Origin: an uncultured Muribaculaceae bacterium
Lineage (GTDB): Bacteria; Bacteroidota; Bacteroidia; Bacteroidales; Muribaculaceae
Assembly: GCA_910578075.1 (NCBI GenBank)
Contig: CAJTPK010000004.1
Location: 76,583 to 140,582 of the forward strand
Direction: 5' to 3'
DNA: 64,000 nt
A program made the translations under genes and the position numbers. The notes under the pieces were generated by a model. That model saw only the letters and a list, made by a program, of their open reading frames with translations, made no database searches and was not told the origin of the DNA. Positions 25,816 through 34,970 of this stretch are shown in pieces; within the stretch, counting starts at the first letter, position 1, and each line of letters starts with the position of its first letter.

Positions 25816-26571
25816 TTATATGTGGCTTATCACAAGCCAGTATACCAACGCCGCAAGTGCGGCACCCACTATCGGTCCAACAATCGGAACCCATGAATAG
25901 CCCCATTGACTCTTCCCTTTCCCTTTTATAGGAAGCATGAAATGTGCGATACGCGGTCCTAAATCACGGGCTGGATTTATGGCATAACCGGTAGTACCGC
26001 CAAGCGACAAACCTATTGCTACCACTAACAGAGCAACAGGAATGGCGCCGATACTGCCAAGACCGACTTCAGCGGCATTTGACTTGTCTCCTATAAAGAG
26101 AATCACCAGAATCAGCACAAATGTGCCTACAATCTCACAAATAAGATTCCGCCAATGATTCTTTATGGCCGGTATTGTGGAAAAGACACCCAACTTAGTA
26201 TCCTGATCCTCTGTGGCATCAAAATGATCCTTGTAGAAAACATACACCAGCGACGCACCGGCATACGCACCAAGTATCTGCGCCACAATGTAAGGAACAA
26301 CATAAACCCAAGGGAATTTGCCGGCTGCGGCAAGTCCTATGGATACAGCGGGATTAAGATGAGCACCGGTAAAAGGACCGGCCACAAGAACTCCGCACAT
26401 TACAGCAAGTCCCCATGCCAACGTGACAACGATCCATCCTCCGCCCTCTCCTTTCGACTTCTTGAGAGATACGCATGCCACTACTCCGCATCCGAGCAAT
26501 ATCATTATCATCGTGCCAATGAATTCAAAGACACATTGGATTATTAAAGAATATTCATTCATATTATTCAA
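25816..26571 (-). CDS. glpF: Glycerol uptake facilitator (MIP/aquaglyceroporin)
   Basis: 251 residues, six membrane helices and both half-helix NPA boxes: HLNPAVSIG and NPARDLGPR. The Asp after the second NPA (NPARD) and the wide-pore residues are typical of glycerol channels over water-only aquaporins. Admits glycerol down its gradient; glycerol kinase, 17 bp upstream on the same strand, traps it as glycerol-3-phosphate. Promoter is presumably in front of glpK. Confidence 0.93.
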   Translation of the reverse strand: MNNMNEYSLIIQCVFEFIGTMIMILLGCGVVACVSLKKSKGEGGGWIVVTLAWGLAVMCGVLVAGPFTGAHLNPAVSIGLAAAGKFPWVYVVPYIVAQILGAYAGASLVYVFYKDHFDATEDQDTKLGVFSTIPAIKNHWRNLICEIVGTFVLILVILFIGDKSNAAEVGLGSIGAIPVALLVVAIGLSLGGTTGYAINPARDLGPRIAHFMLPIKGKGKSQWGYSWVPIVGPIVGAALAALVYWLVISHI

Positions 26572-26588
26572 GTGTTAGGAGTTGTAAT

Positions 26589-28103
26589 TCAGGAATTCGA
26601 GTCTTTAGCCGGATGCTCGGTAAGATCCCTGCCGACAGCATCATGCCATCCTTTCAGTTTCTTCTCGACTTCCTCCTCCGCCATATTAGGATTGAATCCG
26701 GCGTCAAGCTGCCATTGCTGCTGGATCGATTCAATGCTTGGCCAATATCCCACGGCAAGACCTGCAAGATAAGCCGCACCCAAAGCAGTTGTCTCCGTAA
26801 TCCTCGGACGCAACACCTGCGTTTCAAGTATATCGCTCTGGAACTGCATAAGCAGGTTATTACGTGAGGCACCTCCGTCTACCTTAAGGTTCTTGATAGG
26901 AAGATTGGAATCACGTTCCATAGCCTTGACGATATCATATGTCTGGAAGGCGATACCTTCAAGAGCCGCGCGAGCTATATGCGCGGTGGTTGTGCCGCGT
27001 GAGATACCGGCTATCATACCCCTCGCCTCAGGATCCCAGTAAGGAGCACCAAGACCGGTAAGCGCCGGAACAAAGAACACTCCATCCGTATCAGGCACTG
27101 AAGATGCAAGCTTCTCCACATCCGGAGAACAAGAGATGCACTGGAGATTATCACGAAGCCACTGCACAACAGAACCACCGACAAATATCGAACCCTCAAG
27201 GGCATAGTTCACCACATCACCTATTTTCCACGCAATGGTTGTAATCAAGCGGTTCTTTGATAAAATAGGTTTTGTTCCGCTGTTCATCAGCAGGAAGCAT
27301 CCTGTGCCATAGGTGTTTTTCACAGAACCCGGCTCCACGCACATCTGTCCGAACAAAGCCGCCTGCTGGTCACCTGCTATTCCAGCGATCGGCACATTAT
27401 GCGCAAAAATAGTGGTTGTCGTATGCCCGTATACCTCACTTGAGCTCTTCACTTCCGGCATCATCGAACGCGGGATGTTGAAATAATCCAGAAGTTCCTG
27501 ATCCCATTCCAGGGTATTGATATTGAAAAGCATTGTGCGTGAGGCATTAGAAACGTCCGTCACATGCACCGCACCGCGTGTCAGTCGCCAAACAAGCCAG
27601 CTGTCTACAGTTCCGAACATCAGCTTTCCCTCTTCGGCACGTTTCCTCGCACCCGGAACATTATCAAGTATCCATTTGATTTTCGTCGCGCTGAAATACG
27701 CATCGATTATCAGACCGGTTTTCTGGCGGATTTTCTCCGCCATACCCTCCTCAATCACTTGATTGCAATAATCGGAGGTACGTCTGTCCTGCCACACGAT
27801 CGCATTATATACAGGCTCCTCCGTATCGCGATCCCACACTATTGTGGTTTCACGTTGATTGGTGATTCCGATCGCCTCGATATTGGTTCCGTTGATATCG
27901 ATTGAGGAGATCGCCTCCGCTATCACGGCAGCCTGTGAAGCCCAAATCTGATGAGGATCATGCTCCACCCATCCGGAACGGGGAAAAATCTGCGGAAATT
28001 CTTTCTGAGCAACAGCCTTTATGGAGCCGCTACGGTCAAATACGATAGCCCTGGAACTGCTTGTTCCCTGGTCGAGAGAGAGAATATACTTCTGAGAGTC
28101 CAT
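26589..28103 (-). CDS. glpK: Glycerol kinase
   Basis: 504 residues, normal FGGY-family length. ATP-dependent phosphorylation of glycerol. N-terminal [17 protein letters not shown] (phosphate 1), [22 protein letters not shown], substrate pocket [44 protein letters not shown] and [16 protein letters not shown] are all intact. It is the first gene of the glpK-glpF pair. No glycerol-3-phosphate dehydrogenase is close by. Confidence 0.96.
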   Translation of the reverse strand: MDSQKYILSLDQGTSSSRAIVFDRSGSIKAVAQKEFPQIFPRSGWVEHDPHQIWASQAAVIAEAISSIDINGTNIEAIGITNQRETTIVWDRDTEEPVYNAIVWQDRRTSDYCNQVIEEGMAEKIRQKTGLIIDAYFSATKIKWILDNVPGARKRAEEGKLMFGTVDSWLVWRLTRGAVHVTDVSNASRTMLFNINTLEWDQELLDYFNIPRSMMPEVKSSSEVYGHTTTTIFAHNVPIAGIAGDQQAALFGQMCVEPGSVKNTYGTGCFLLMNSGTKPILSKNRLITTIAWKIGDVVNYALEGSIFVGGSVVQWLRDNLQCISCSPDVEKLASSVPDTDGVFFVPALTGLGAPYWDPEARGMIAGISRGTTTAHIARAALEGIAFQTYDIVKAMERDSNLPIKNLKVDGGASRNNLLMQFQSDILETQVLRPRITETTALGAAYLAGLAVGYWPSIESIQQQWQLDAGFNPNMAEEEVEKKLKGWHDAVGRDLTEHPAKDSNS

Positions 28104-28154
28104 AGTATTAAGGTTTTAAAATGTTATATTTTATTTATATATCTATAATTCCAA

Positions 28155-29087
28155 TCACAATTGCGATATTACAGCCTCACTATCTGTAACAACCATATCC
28201 ACAATCGCACCCTCGATAAGAGGCATGTTTCCCGGGAAATGACCCACCGGAAGATTATATGCCACCGGAAGATGCGTAAGACCCCTGTCAGTAAGGAATT
28301 TGCCTATCATTCTTTCAGTGGAGACATCATTCCTGTCGGATGATGTTTCCGTGAACCGACCCACAGCAAGCCCCTTGACACGTTCAAACACACCTTGCAT
28401 ATACATTCTGCAAAGAATACGCTCAATCTTATAGATTGGTTCAGCGATATCCTCTAAAAAAAGTATGCAGTCTTCATCCATCGGTCGTGATAAAAGATCA
28501 AAAGGAGTGGCAGCTAATCCATCAAGCACCGCGAGATTCCCACCGACAAGCCTTCCCGAAGCCGCACCAGGATTATTCCGTGGCAATAATTCCGATCCGG
28601 GATTATCAAATCTACACGGCTGCATTCTGCCCGATTTAAGAATATCAATCACAGCCATGCCACCGTGGTGTCCGTCATGCAGATCGCGAGCCATCGGACC
28701 ATGGATCGAGACCACACCCTGACTTATCGACAACGCATGGAGAGCAGATATATCTGAAAAACCCACCAGCCATTTCGGATTATCACGCATTATCGAACCC
28801 GGGATATATGGCAGCAGATGAACCGCACCATATCCGCCTCTTGAACAAACCACAGCCTTTACATCCGGCATACTCCAGGCTGTGAGCAGGTCAGACAATC
28901 TGTCATCTCGTGAGGCGGCATATGATCCGCATGCAGGACCTTTCGCATGAGGCATCACCACCGGCTCGAAGCCACATTCACCCATATACTCCGCTGCAGA
29001 GTCGATAAACTCGGCACTCACCACAGAAGCCGGCGATATGATCGCCACCTTATCACCACATTCAAGTCTGTCAGGATATATCATCAT
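28155..29087 (-). CDS. LD-carboxypeptidase (peptidase S66, LdcA/MccF family)
   Basis: 310 residues, cytosolic. S66 serine peptidases remove terminal D-Ala from recycled muropeptides or detoxify microcin-type conjugates. N-terminal domain: GDKVAIISPASVV, PDVKAVVCSRGGYGAVHLLP, WLVGFSDISALH and SIHGPMARDL. C-terminal domain: RLVGGNLAVLDGL, EDCILFLEDIAEPIYKIER (catalytic-type Glu) and LPVGHFPGNMPL with the family's His. These blocks are the usual LdcA set. The start codon coincides with the predicted transcription start, so the mRNA appears leaderless (ATG 29087 or ATG 29084). Confidence 0.9.
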   Translation of the reverse strand: MMIYPDRLECGDKVAIISPASVVSAEFIDSAAEYMGECGFEPVVMPHAKGPACGSYAASRDDRLSDLLTAWSMPDVKAVVCSRGGYGAVHLLPYIPGSIMRDNPKWLVGFSDISALHALSISQGVVSIHGPMARDLHDGHHGGMAVIDILKSGRMQPCRFDNPGSELLPRNNPGAASGRLVGGNLAVLDGLAATPFDLLSRPMDEDCILFLEDIAEPIYKIERILCRMYMQGVFERVKGLAVGRFTETSSDRNDVSTERMIGKFLTDRGLTHLPVAYNLPVGHFPGNMPLIEGAIVDMVVTDSEAVISQL

Positions 29088-29091
29088 TCTA

Positions 29092-29123
29092 CAAATATAG
29101 CAATAAGTAAAAGAAATAGCAAA
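29092..29123 (-). promoter_or_regulatory. Promoter of the LD-carboxypeptidase gene
   Basis: Minus strand TTTG, exactly 20 bp, TATATTTG, followed by TAGA and then ATGATG. Consensus match is complete; the -7 box ends only 4 bp before the first ATG. The rest of the 185-bp divergent region 29088-29272 shows no clear promoter for the plus-strand regulator. Confidence 0.78.
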
Positions 29124-29272
29124 TGAATTTGTTTAAGATTTGCGAGATATTGAACTCATTTTTGAAGATACGAAAAAAACACTTTTAACGTTAAGTAGTC
29201 ATATAGTTGGCAAATTTAAACGCAACTGCATTTTTATAAAAGTTTTAATCTATAAATATTCAACAATAGAGA

Positions 29273-32200
29273 ATGTACCGCTCCGATGAAATCAAAGACT
29301 GGCCATACTATATATCGGTCGGTTTATTTGCGGTCTTTATTATATTCAGTACAGTATTTCTGCCTTTAACTCTCCATGCCGCCAAATCATCGGAAGCAAG
29401 CAGACTTTTCGAGAATTTTCCAATTAACTCAAACAAGACTGTCTATGTGCTGGATGAAGACAGCAGAGGATACATATGGCTTGGAACAAGCAACGGACTG
29501 TTGCGTTTCAACGGACTTGAATATGAAAGTTTCCTGACAGACTCACTTCAATGCACCGTATATGATCTGAAATCTGAAACCGATGGAATCTGGGTTGCCT
29601 CCGAAAATGGGCTGAAATATTTCTCCTTTCATGATGCCAAGCTATATTCGTGTGGCTTGAAATATGGAACAAGGGAAAGCGCCATGTCTCAAGCGATATC
29701 AAGAATCGTAAAGGATGACAGACAGCTTTATATACTTGACAACTCCGGAAGAATCTGCCGCCACACCGGCAAACGTAAATTCGAACCCCTGTTTGAAGGA
29801 AATGACATCTTTTACGGACTTGCCTCATACAAACCGGGATTGCTCATAGCTTCGGGAAGCAAGGGATTATGGCTTCTGTCTGCAAAGACCGGAAGGGTTG
29901 TGGATCATCTTGATTATAAGTCTACAGTGATGTCGTTCCGCACCTCAGTCTATTATGATAACACCAACGACACAGGATACATAGGATATGGTATCGGCTT
30001 CAATAGCGTTACTTTCAAAATAGAGAGGAATAAGATTAGATTAGCAGAGACAAAAAGTGTCGTACCGCACAATCTGATGGCAATCACCACCTACCGAGGG
30101 AAGACGGTATTTGCAGTGGATAGCGAAGGACTCCTGATAAAGGAGGGTGACGTATTCCGAAAAATATCCCCTGATAACAGCAACCTTCCGAGCGATGCGA
30201 TCTACTCACTTTTTGTGGATTCAAACGACAATCTATGGCTCGGATCCTACCGGCATGGAGTCAGCATGCATTCCTACCATTTCGACGATTTCATGACAAT
30301 GTCGAGAAAAAACGGGAAATTGTCGTACGACATAGTGGCAAGCACAGTCGCCGATGAAGACAAAATCTACATTGGCTTCGATGGTGGCGGCATGGAAATC
30401 TATGACCGCCATACAGGTAAGTCTCGCATCTTTACCACCGACAACAGCAACATTCCCGGCAACAATGTGCTTTCCATCATCAAAGATGGCGACAATCTGT
30501 GGATGAGCATTTATGCCAAAGGACTTGTAAAATATTCAATCAGCAAGGACAAATTTGAGAATTATCCTTTAAAAGGAAATGTGGACTGGGATAACAACAA
30601 TGTCTGGACAATCATTGATGACAAATGCGGGCATATATGGATCGGCGCCCATAACGTTTACAGGCTTGACAAGGAAAGCGGCGAAATAATGAGTTTTCCA
30701 AGTCTCAACGAGACAAAATGTACATCCTTCGGAATACAAGGCCACAATCTTTGGATTTCATCTAATGGTAAAGGAATCTACAAGGTCGACACACGTTCAG
30801 GCAAGACCTTGGCCCACTACAATTCCCGACAGGATAGAATAAAACTACCCTCCGACCATATAAAGTTTCTTTTCATCGACCAAGACGGGAAACTATGGTT
30901 TTCTACGGAACAATCCGGATTCTACACATTGGATGAAAAAGGCTCGAGATTGAAAAGTCACACTTCAGTTGACGGACTTACCAACACAGATGTCACATCC
31001 ATCCAATCTGACAAGGACGGAAATCTTTGGCTCGCCACTTTCAACGGGCTATTCAAGATGAACAAAAGATTCAACACATTTGTACGCTATGACGTAAAGG
31101 AGATCGAGCAGACTCCTTATACCTACAACTCCAGTTTTTACGACGGGAAGGAGATGTTTTTCGGGAATGTCAACGGGCTTGTATACTTCAATCCGGAGAA
31201 GATTAAAAGCACTCATGCCAACTCGGAAGTGCATTTCACTTCATTGCGAATCTTGAACGGAGACAAAGACGAATTCCTGCTGCTGGGCGGTGCCACACAG
31301 GAACTGAAACTATCTCACGACCAGAATTTCCTGACTGTTTCTTACAGTATGCCGGAATATCTGAATCCCAAGAAACTCAGATTTTCCTGCCGGCTGAACA
31401 ATTTGGAAAGCGAATGGAGAGATCTGGGCGACAGCCGGGAAGTCACATATACCAATTTGCCGCCCGGAAAATATGAATTGCAGTTGCGCAGCACAGACGA
31501 GGACGGCACGTGGGGGAAACCCTCGACACTGAGAATCTCCGTCTCTCCGCCATGGTGGAAAACCAGCTGGGCTACCTGCCTTTGGATAATGCTCGGATTG
31601 CTGACTATTGGCGGCAGCCTGTTGATTTACCTGCGTGAGCAAAAGATCGCGCATAATATGAAGATCAACGAGATCGAGAAAAAAGCCATCAAACAGCTCA
31701 ACGAAGAGAAACTTGATTTCTACACCTCCATGACCCATGAATTACGCACGCCTGTATTTCTTATCACCTCTCAGCTTGAAGATTTACTTGAGAAAGGCAA
31801 GCCGCACGTGAATGTGCCCCAGTCTTATCTTAACGTAATGCATAAGAGTTCGCTGAAACTCAACAGATTGGTAAGTCAGATAATCGACATGAGGAAATTG
31901 GATTCCGGCAAGTTCCAACTGAATCTCCAGCACAATGACATAGTCACTTTTTGCAAGAATCTTGCCCCAGACTTCTCCATGTTACTCCAGCAGAAAGATA
32001 TATCTTTCTTTTTCCGTTGCAACGAGACTGAAATTCAGTTGGATTTCGATTTGGGAAAAATGGAGATTATCTTGACAAATCTAATATCCAACGCCTTCAA
32101 ATATACAAATGCGGGCGGATTTGTGTCCCTCACCTTGAAAAAGTTTGAAAATGAAGTCCGGATATCAGTTAAGGACAATGGAATAGGGATCAAGGAAGAG

Positions 32201-33232
32201 ATGCTCGATAAGGTATTCGAAAATTACTTCCGCACAGAGCATGCCATAAGTAAGGAGAAGGGTGACGGAATCGGGCTACATGTTGTCAAGACGCTTATAG
32301 AACTTCATGGAGGTGAGATACACGTCGAAAGCCAGGCAAACAATGGTTCGGAATTCATTTTCAGCATCCCGTGCAGGGATAATGGTATAAAATATGACAC
32401 AGCAAACGCGAAGCCTATTACTTTTGACAACATTGAATGTCCTAAAACCGAAACTATATCACCTGCAAATCCCACGGCTTCCCATTCCGTTCTCCTTATT
32501 GATGACGACCACGAAATAGTTAATGTCATGGAACGGAATCTTTCATCTGATTATAAGATTCTAAAGGCTCATGACGGGGAAGAAGGGCTTGAAATTGCCT
32601 CAGCGCAGCTTCCCGACGTAGTGATATGCGATATGACGATGCCACGGCTTACAGGACTCGAATTTCTTGAGAGAATAAAAAACGATAAAAAACTCACCCA
32701 TATAAAAGTGATTATCTTCACGGCCAAGAATTCTGAAGATGACATACTGAAAGCATATGACAAAGGGGCGGACGTATTTCTGTCAAAACCCACATCATTA
32801 AAAATATTACGCAGTCATATCGAAAGACTCACCGAGCAGTCTGACCGGGAAGAAGTCTCGAAACCGAACAATCCCGAACAGAAGATACCCGAAAAAAAGC
32901 ACACAAAAGAAGAGCAGGTTTTCCTACTCCGCTGCCGTGAGATCATTGATGACAATCTGGAGAATGAGAATTTCAGTGTCACATTTATGGCGGAGATGCT
33001 TTCCATGAGCCATTCCGCGCTTTACAAGAAAATCAGATCGCTTACCGGCGCATCTCTGATTGAGTTTATAAATAGCTATAAGATACACAAGGCTGTACAA
33101 CTTTTCAGACACGGCGAATCAAATATAGAAGATGTCGGCAGGAAATGCGGCTTCCACGATACCAAAAGTTTCCGCGTCGCATTCAAGAAAATCATGAACC
33201 AAACCCCGAAATCATTTGTGCAGAATCTATAG
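29273..33232 (+). CDS. Hybrid two-component system regulator (HTCS) of the PUL
   Basis: 1319 residues in one chain. N-terminal signal/TM helix (about 12-33); periplasmic sensor of two seven-bladed Reg_prop propellers (about 45-690; recurring D-S-R-G-Y-I-W-L-G-T-type turns) and a Y_Y_Y domain (about 695-770, RISVSPPWWKTSWA); TM helix about 775-797; HisKA with phospho-His822 in MTHELRTP; HATPase with ISNAFKYT, DNGIGI and GDGIGLHVV; receiver domain about 1072-1190 with DDD at 1077-1079, phospho-Asp1120 and Lys in SKPTS; AraC-type HTH 1215-1319. Such proteins bind an oligosaccharide in the periplasm and activate the adjacent PUL. All phosphotransfer residues are present. It is alone on its transcript and points into the SusCD locus. 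Confidence 0.95.
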   Translation: MYRSDEIKDWPYYISVGLFAVFIIFSTVFLPLTLHAAKSSEASRLFENFPINSNKTVYVLDEDSRGYIWLGTSNGLLRFNGLEYESFLTDSLQCTVYDLKSETDGIWVASENGLKYFSFHDAKLYSCGLKYGTRESAMSQAISRIVKDDRQLYILDNSGRICRHTGKRKFEPLFEGNDIFYGLASYKPGLLIASGSKGLWLLSAKTGRVVDHLDYKSTVMSFRTSVYYDNTNDTGYIGYGIGFNSVTFKIERNKIRLAETKSVVPHNLMAITTYRGKTVFAVDSEGLLIKEGDVFRKISPDNSNLPSDAIYSLFVDSNDNLWLGSYRHGVSMHSYHFDDFMTMSRKNGKLSYDIVASTVADEDKIYIGFDGGGMEIYDRHTGKSRIFTTDNSNIPGNNVLSIIKDGDNLWMSIYAKGLVKYSISKDKFENYPLKGNVDWDNNNVWTIIDDKCGHIWIGAHNVYRLDKESGEIMSFPSLNETKCTSFGIQGHNLWISSNGKGIYKVDTRSGKTLAHYNSRQDRIKLPSDHIKFLFIDQDGKLWFSTEQSGFYTLDEKGSRLKSHTSVDGLTNTDVTSIQSDKDGNLWLATFNGLFKMNKRFNTFVRYDVKEIEQTPYTYNSSFYDGKEMFFGNVNGLVYFNPEKIKSTHANSEVHFTSLRILNGDKDEFLLLGGATQELKLSHDQNFLTVSYSMPEYLNPKKLRFSCRLNNLESEWRDLGDSREVTYTNLPPGKYELQLRSTDEDGTWGKPSTLRISVSPPWWKTSWATCLWIMLGLLTIGGSLLIYLREQKIAHNMKINEIEKKAIKQLNEEKLDFYTSMTHELRTPVFLITSQLEDLLEKGKPHVNVPQSYLNVMHKSSLKLNRLVSQIIDMRKLDSGKFQLNLQHNDIVTFCKNLAPDFSMLLQQKDISFFFRCNETEIQLDFDLGKMEIILTNLISNAFKYTNAGGFVSLTLKKFENEVRISVKDNGIGIKEEMLDKVFENYFRTEHAISKEKGDGIGLHVVKTLIELHGGEIHVESQANNGSEFIFSIPCRDNGIKYDTANAKPITFDNIECPKTETISPANPTASHSVLLIDDDHEIVNVMERNLSSDYKILKAHDGEEGLEIASAQLPDVVICDMTMPRLTGLEFLERIKNDKKLTHIKVIIFTAKNSEDDILKAYDKGADVFLSKPTSLKILRSHIERLTEQSDREEVSKPNNPEQKIPEKKHTKEEQVFLLRCREIIDDNLENENFSVTFMAEMLSMSHSALYKKIRSLTGASLIEFINSYKIHKAVQLFRHGESNIEDVGRKCGFHDTKSFRVAFKKIMNQTPKSFVQNL

Positions 33233-33267
33233 AACTTGCATATAATCGCACTTGTTTCCTGTCAGAC

Positions 33268-33320
33268 ACCCTCAAATACGAATTTCGCCCTTTTAATTAC
33301 GAAAAACACCCTTTTTCCGC
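33268..33320 (+). promoter_or_regulatory. Candidate HTCS operator: three direct repeats at ~20-bp spacing
   Basis: CACCCTCAAATACGAATTT, CGCCCTTTTAATTACGAAA and CACCCTTTTTCCGCG start at about 33268, 33287 and 33308. The CCCT cores are 19 and 21 bp apart, two helical turns, and the array ends at the predicted -33 element. AraC-family activators usually bind direct repeats in this position. Confidence 0.5.
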
Positions 33321-33342
33321 GTGTCTCGCCACCCTAATTTTG
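33311..33342 (+). promoter_or_regulatory. Candidate PUL promoter
   Basis: TAATTTTG at 33335-33342 fits the -7 consensus; the -33 region 20 bp upstream is CTTTTT, a weak match as expected for an activator-dependent promoter. It precedes the ATG at 33369 by 26 bp. Confidence 0.5.
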
Positions 33343-33368
33343 AGTGCGTTAATCAAAATCTAACAAAA

Positions 33369-34847
33369 ATGATGAAAAAGATTACTTCTTTAGTAGCAGC
33401 TTCAATATGCTGCATAAGTGGCCTGACAGCACAGGCAATAACCGCCCCGAAAACAATATGGGAAAAAGACGCAGAAGCCGTCGAAGGCACAAGAGGAGAT
33501 GGCAACTGCAATTGGGCCTGGGCAACAGCCCTTCAACTGCCTGGATCTGTATTCGACAACATTGATTCAGACTGTTTCATCGAGATCATCTATTCAGTTC
33601 CCTCTTCATCCAGCACCCAATGGATTAGCATCAATTATCCTTGGTACACACCCACCGATGGTTCAAACTTAGGTTGCAGCGATAATGAGGAACTAAACAC
33701 ATCCGGACTGTCAGACAAAAGTTTCTGTAGCTACAATTATGAATTAAGAGACATGAACAATTCCGCCATTACCATACGCGCTTTTGTTCCGGAAAGTACA
33801 GTAGCAAATCTCCGCAAGTTCGGATTCGTCATCAAAGGCGGTGATGAAAACAACTGGAGTGCTGCGATGCCATTCTACATATGGCGCGTAAGACTGATAC
33901 CTGTAGACGAAAACGGCTTCAGTTCATTATGCGGACAAGCTGAAACCCTTTATCCCTCCGACTCCGAAAATGTAGTGAAAGGAGATATGCCTACATGGTC
34001 ATGGGCGACTGCATTGACTTTAAAAGGAGGTGCATTCTCCGACTATAACACACCCATATGGATTGATGTGGAATATGAAGGAGAAGGAGGAGGCAATTAC
34101 ATTTACTCCCGCATTCCCAGCGGCAATGATCGCTATAATGATAAAGATGCAGAGTCAAGACGTTTCATTGCATCGCTTGGCGATAACAAATATAAATCCC
34201 GCATCTATATTCCAATCCCAACCTTAGACATTCTAAAACAATATGGGCTGATATTCAAAGCCGGTGATGGAGAATCATGGAACGCCATGCAGAATTTCAC
34301 CATAAATTCCTTGAAAGTGATTCCTGTCACAGACCCAGATTCCAAATACGACCTGTGGGACGGATATCTGATTTGCTCCGACAGCGACTCGCCGGATCAA
34401 TCCCTTCTTACAAGTTTAGGACTCGTGCTTGCCCGCACAATCAAGGCAAATGACGAAATCAGAGTCTACGGCAAGAATGTGGCTGATATCGATCAAGTCG
34501 GATTCTTCCACAAAGGTTCGGACTGGGCATGGCAAAGTACCGCTTTTTCGACCCAGAAAGATAATGATAACAGATACTTCACAATTCCGGCCAATGAATG
34601 TTTCATGACAAACCTTGGCACGGAGCCAAACGGCATGGCTGTGGGTTATAACGGATTGAAAATGACAAGAATCACTCACAATGAGAAGACTTCCATATCA
34701 ACAGGTGTCGAAGCAATAGAGATTGCAGACGAGAACACACCTGTCGAATATTTCAACCTCCAGGGCATTAAAGTGTTGGAACCGGAGAATGGAATATACA
34801 TCATGAGACAAGGTAATAAGGTAAAAAAGATTGTTATAAGCCGTTAA
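33369..34847 (+). CDS. Secreted repeat protein with C-terminal sorting-like tail, first structural gene of the PUL
   Basis: About 492 residues from ATG 33369 (an extra ATG lies 3 bp later; the frame upstream is non-coding). Signal peptide KKITSLVAASICCISGLTAQ without lipobox placement. Two homologous beta-rich modules follow: one with NWAWATALQLPGSVFDNI and FGFVIKGGDENNWSAAM, the other with TWSWATALTLKGGAFSDY and YGLIFKAGDGESWNAM; a third shorter unit has GFFHKGSDWAWQS. The end, PVEYFNLQGIKVLEPENGIYI then RQGNKVKKIVI, is the T9SS type A-like tail frequent in Prevotella and Muribaculaceae. Tryptophan-rich repeated sandwiches in a PUL suggest glycan binding. No enzymatic motif; family unknown to me. 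Confidence 0.7.
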   Translation: MMKKITSLVAASICCISGLTAQAITAPKTIWEKDAEAVEGTRGDGNCNWAWATALQLPGSVFDNIDSDCFIEIIYSVPSSSSTQWISINYPWYTPTDGSNLGCSDNEELNTSGLSDKSFCSYNYELRDMNNSAITIRAFVPESTVANLRKFGFVIKGGDENNWSAAMPFYIWRVRLIPVDENGFSSLCGQAETLYPSDSENVVKGDMPTWSWATALTLKGGAFSDYNTPIWIDVEYEGEGGGNYIYSRIPSGNDRYNDKDAESRRFIASLGDNKYKSRIYIPIPTLDILKQYGLIFKAGDGESWNAMQNFTINSLKVIPVTDPDSKYDLWDGYLICSDSDSPDQSLLTSLGLVLARTIKANDEIRVYGKNVADIDQVGFFHKGSDWAWQSTAFSTQKDNDNRYFTIPANECFMTNLGTEPNGMAVGYNGLKMTRITHNEKTSISTGVEAIEIADENTPVEYFNLQGIKVLEPENGIYIMRQGNKVKKIVISR

Positions 34848-34885
34848 AACCCGGCATAGAAAGCAGACATCTGCAAAAAACTGAC

Positions 34886-34930
34886 TGGAGAGGGAGGAAT
34901 CTGCTTCTCCTCCCTCTCCACTTTTTATTT
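34886..34930 (+). terminator. Strong intrinsic terminator inside the PUL
   Basis: TGGAGAGGGAGGA (34886-34898) and TCCTCCCTCTCCA (34908-34920) form a perfect 13-bp stem with a 9-nt loop, followed by CTTTTTATTTATTTTTT. It separates the secreted repeat protein gene from the SusCD genes. Confidence 0.85.
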
Positions 34931-34932
34931 AT

Positions 34933-34953
34933 TTTTTAAGAAACGGATTATTA
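34933..34953. repeat. GAGTCC-type repeat half-site (diverged) before PUL lipoprotein
   Basis: TTTTAAGAAACGGATTATTA aligns to TTTTATGARACGGAYTCTTA with two mismatches. It lies 17 bp before the ATG at 34971, just after the terminator. Confidence 0.45.
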
Positions 34954-34970
34954 AAAAAATTCTTAATTTT

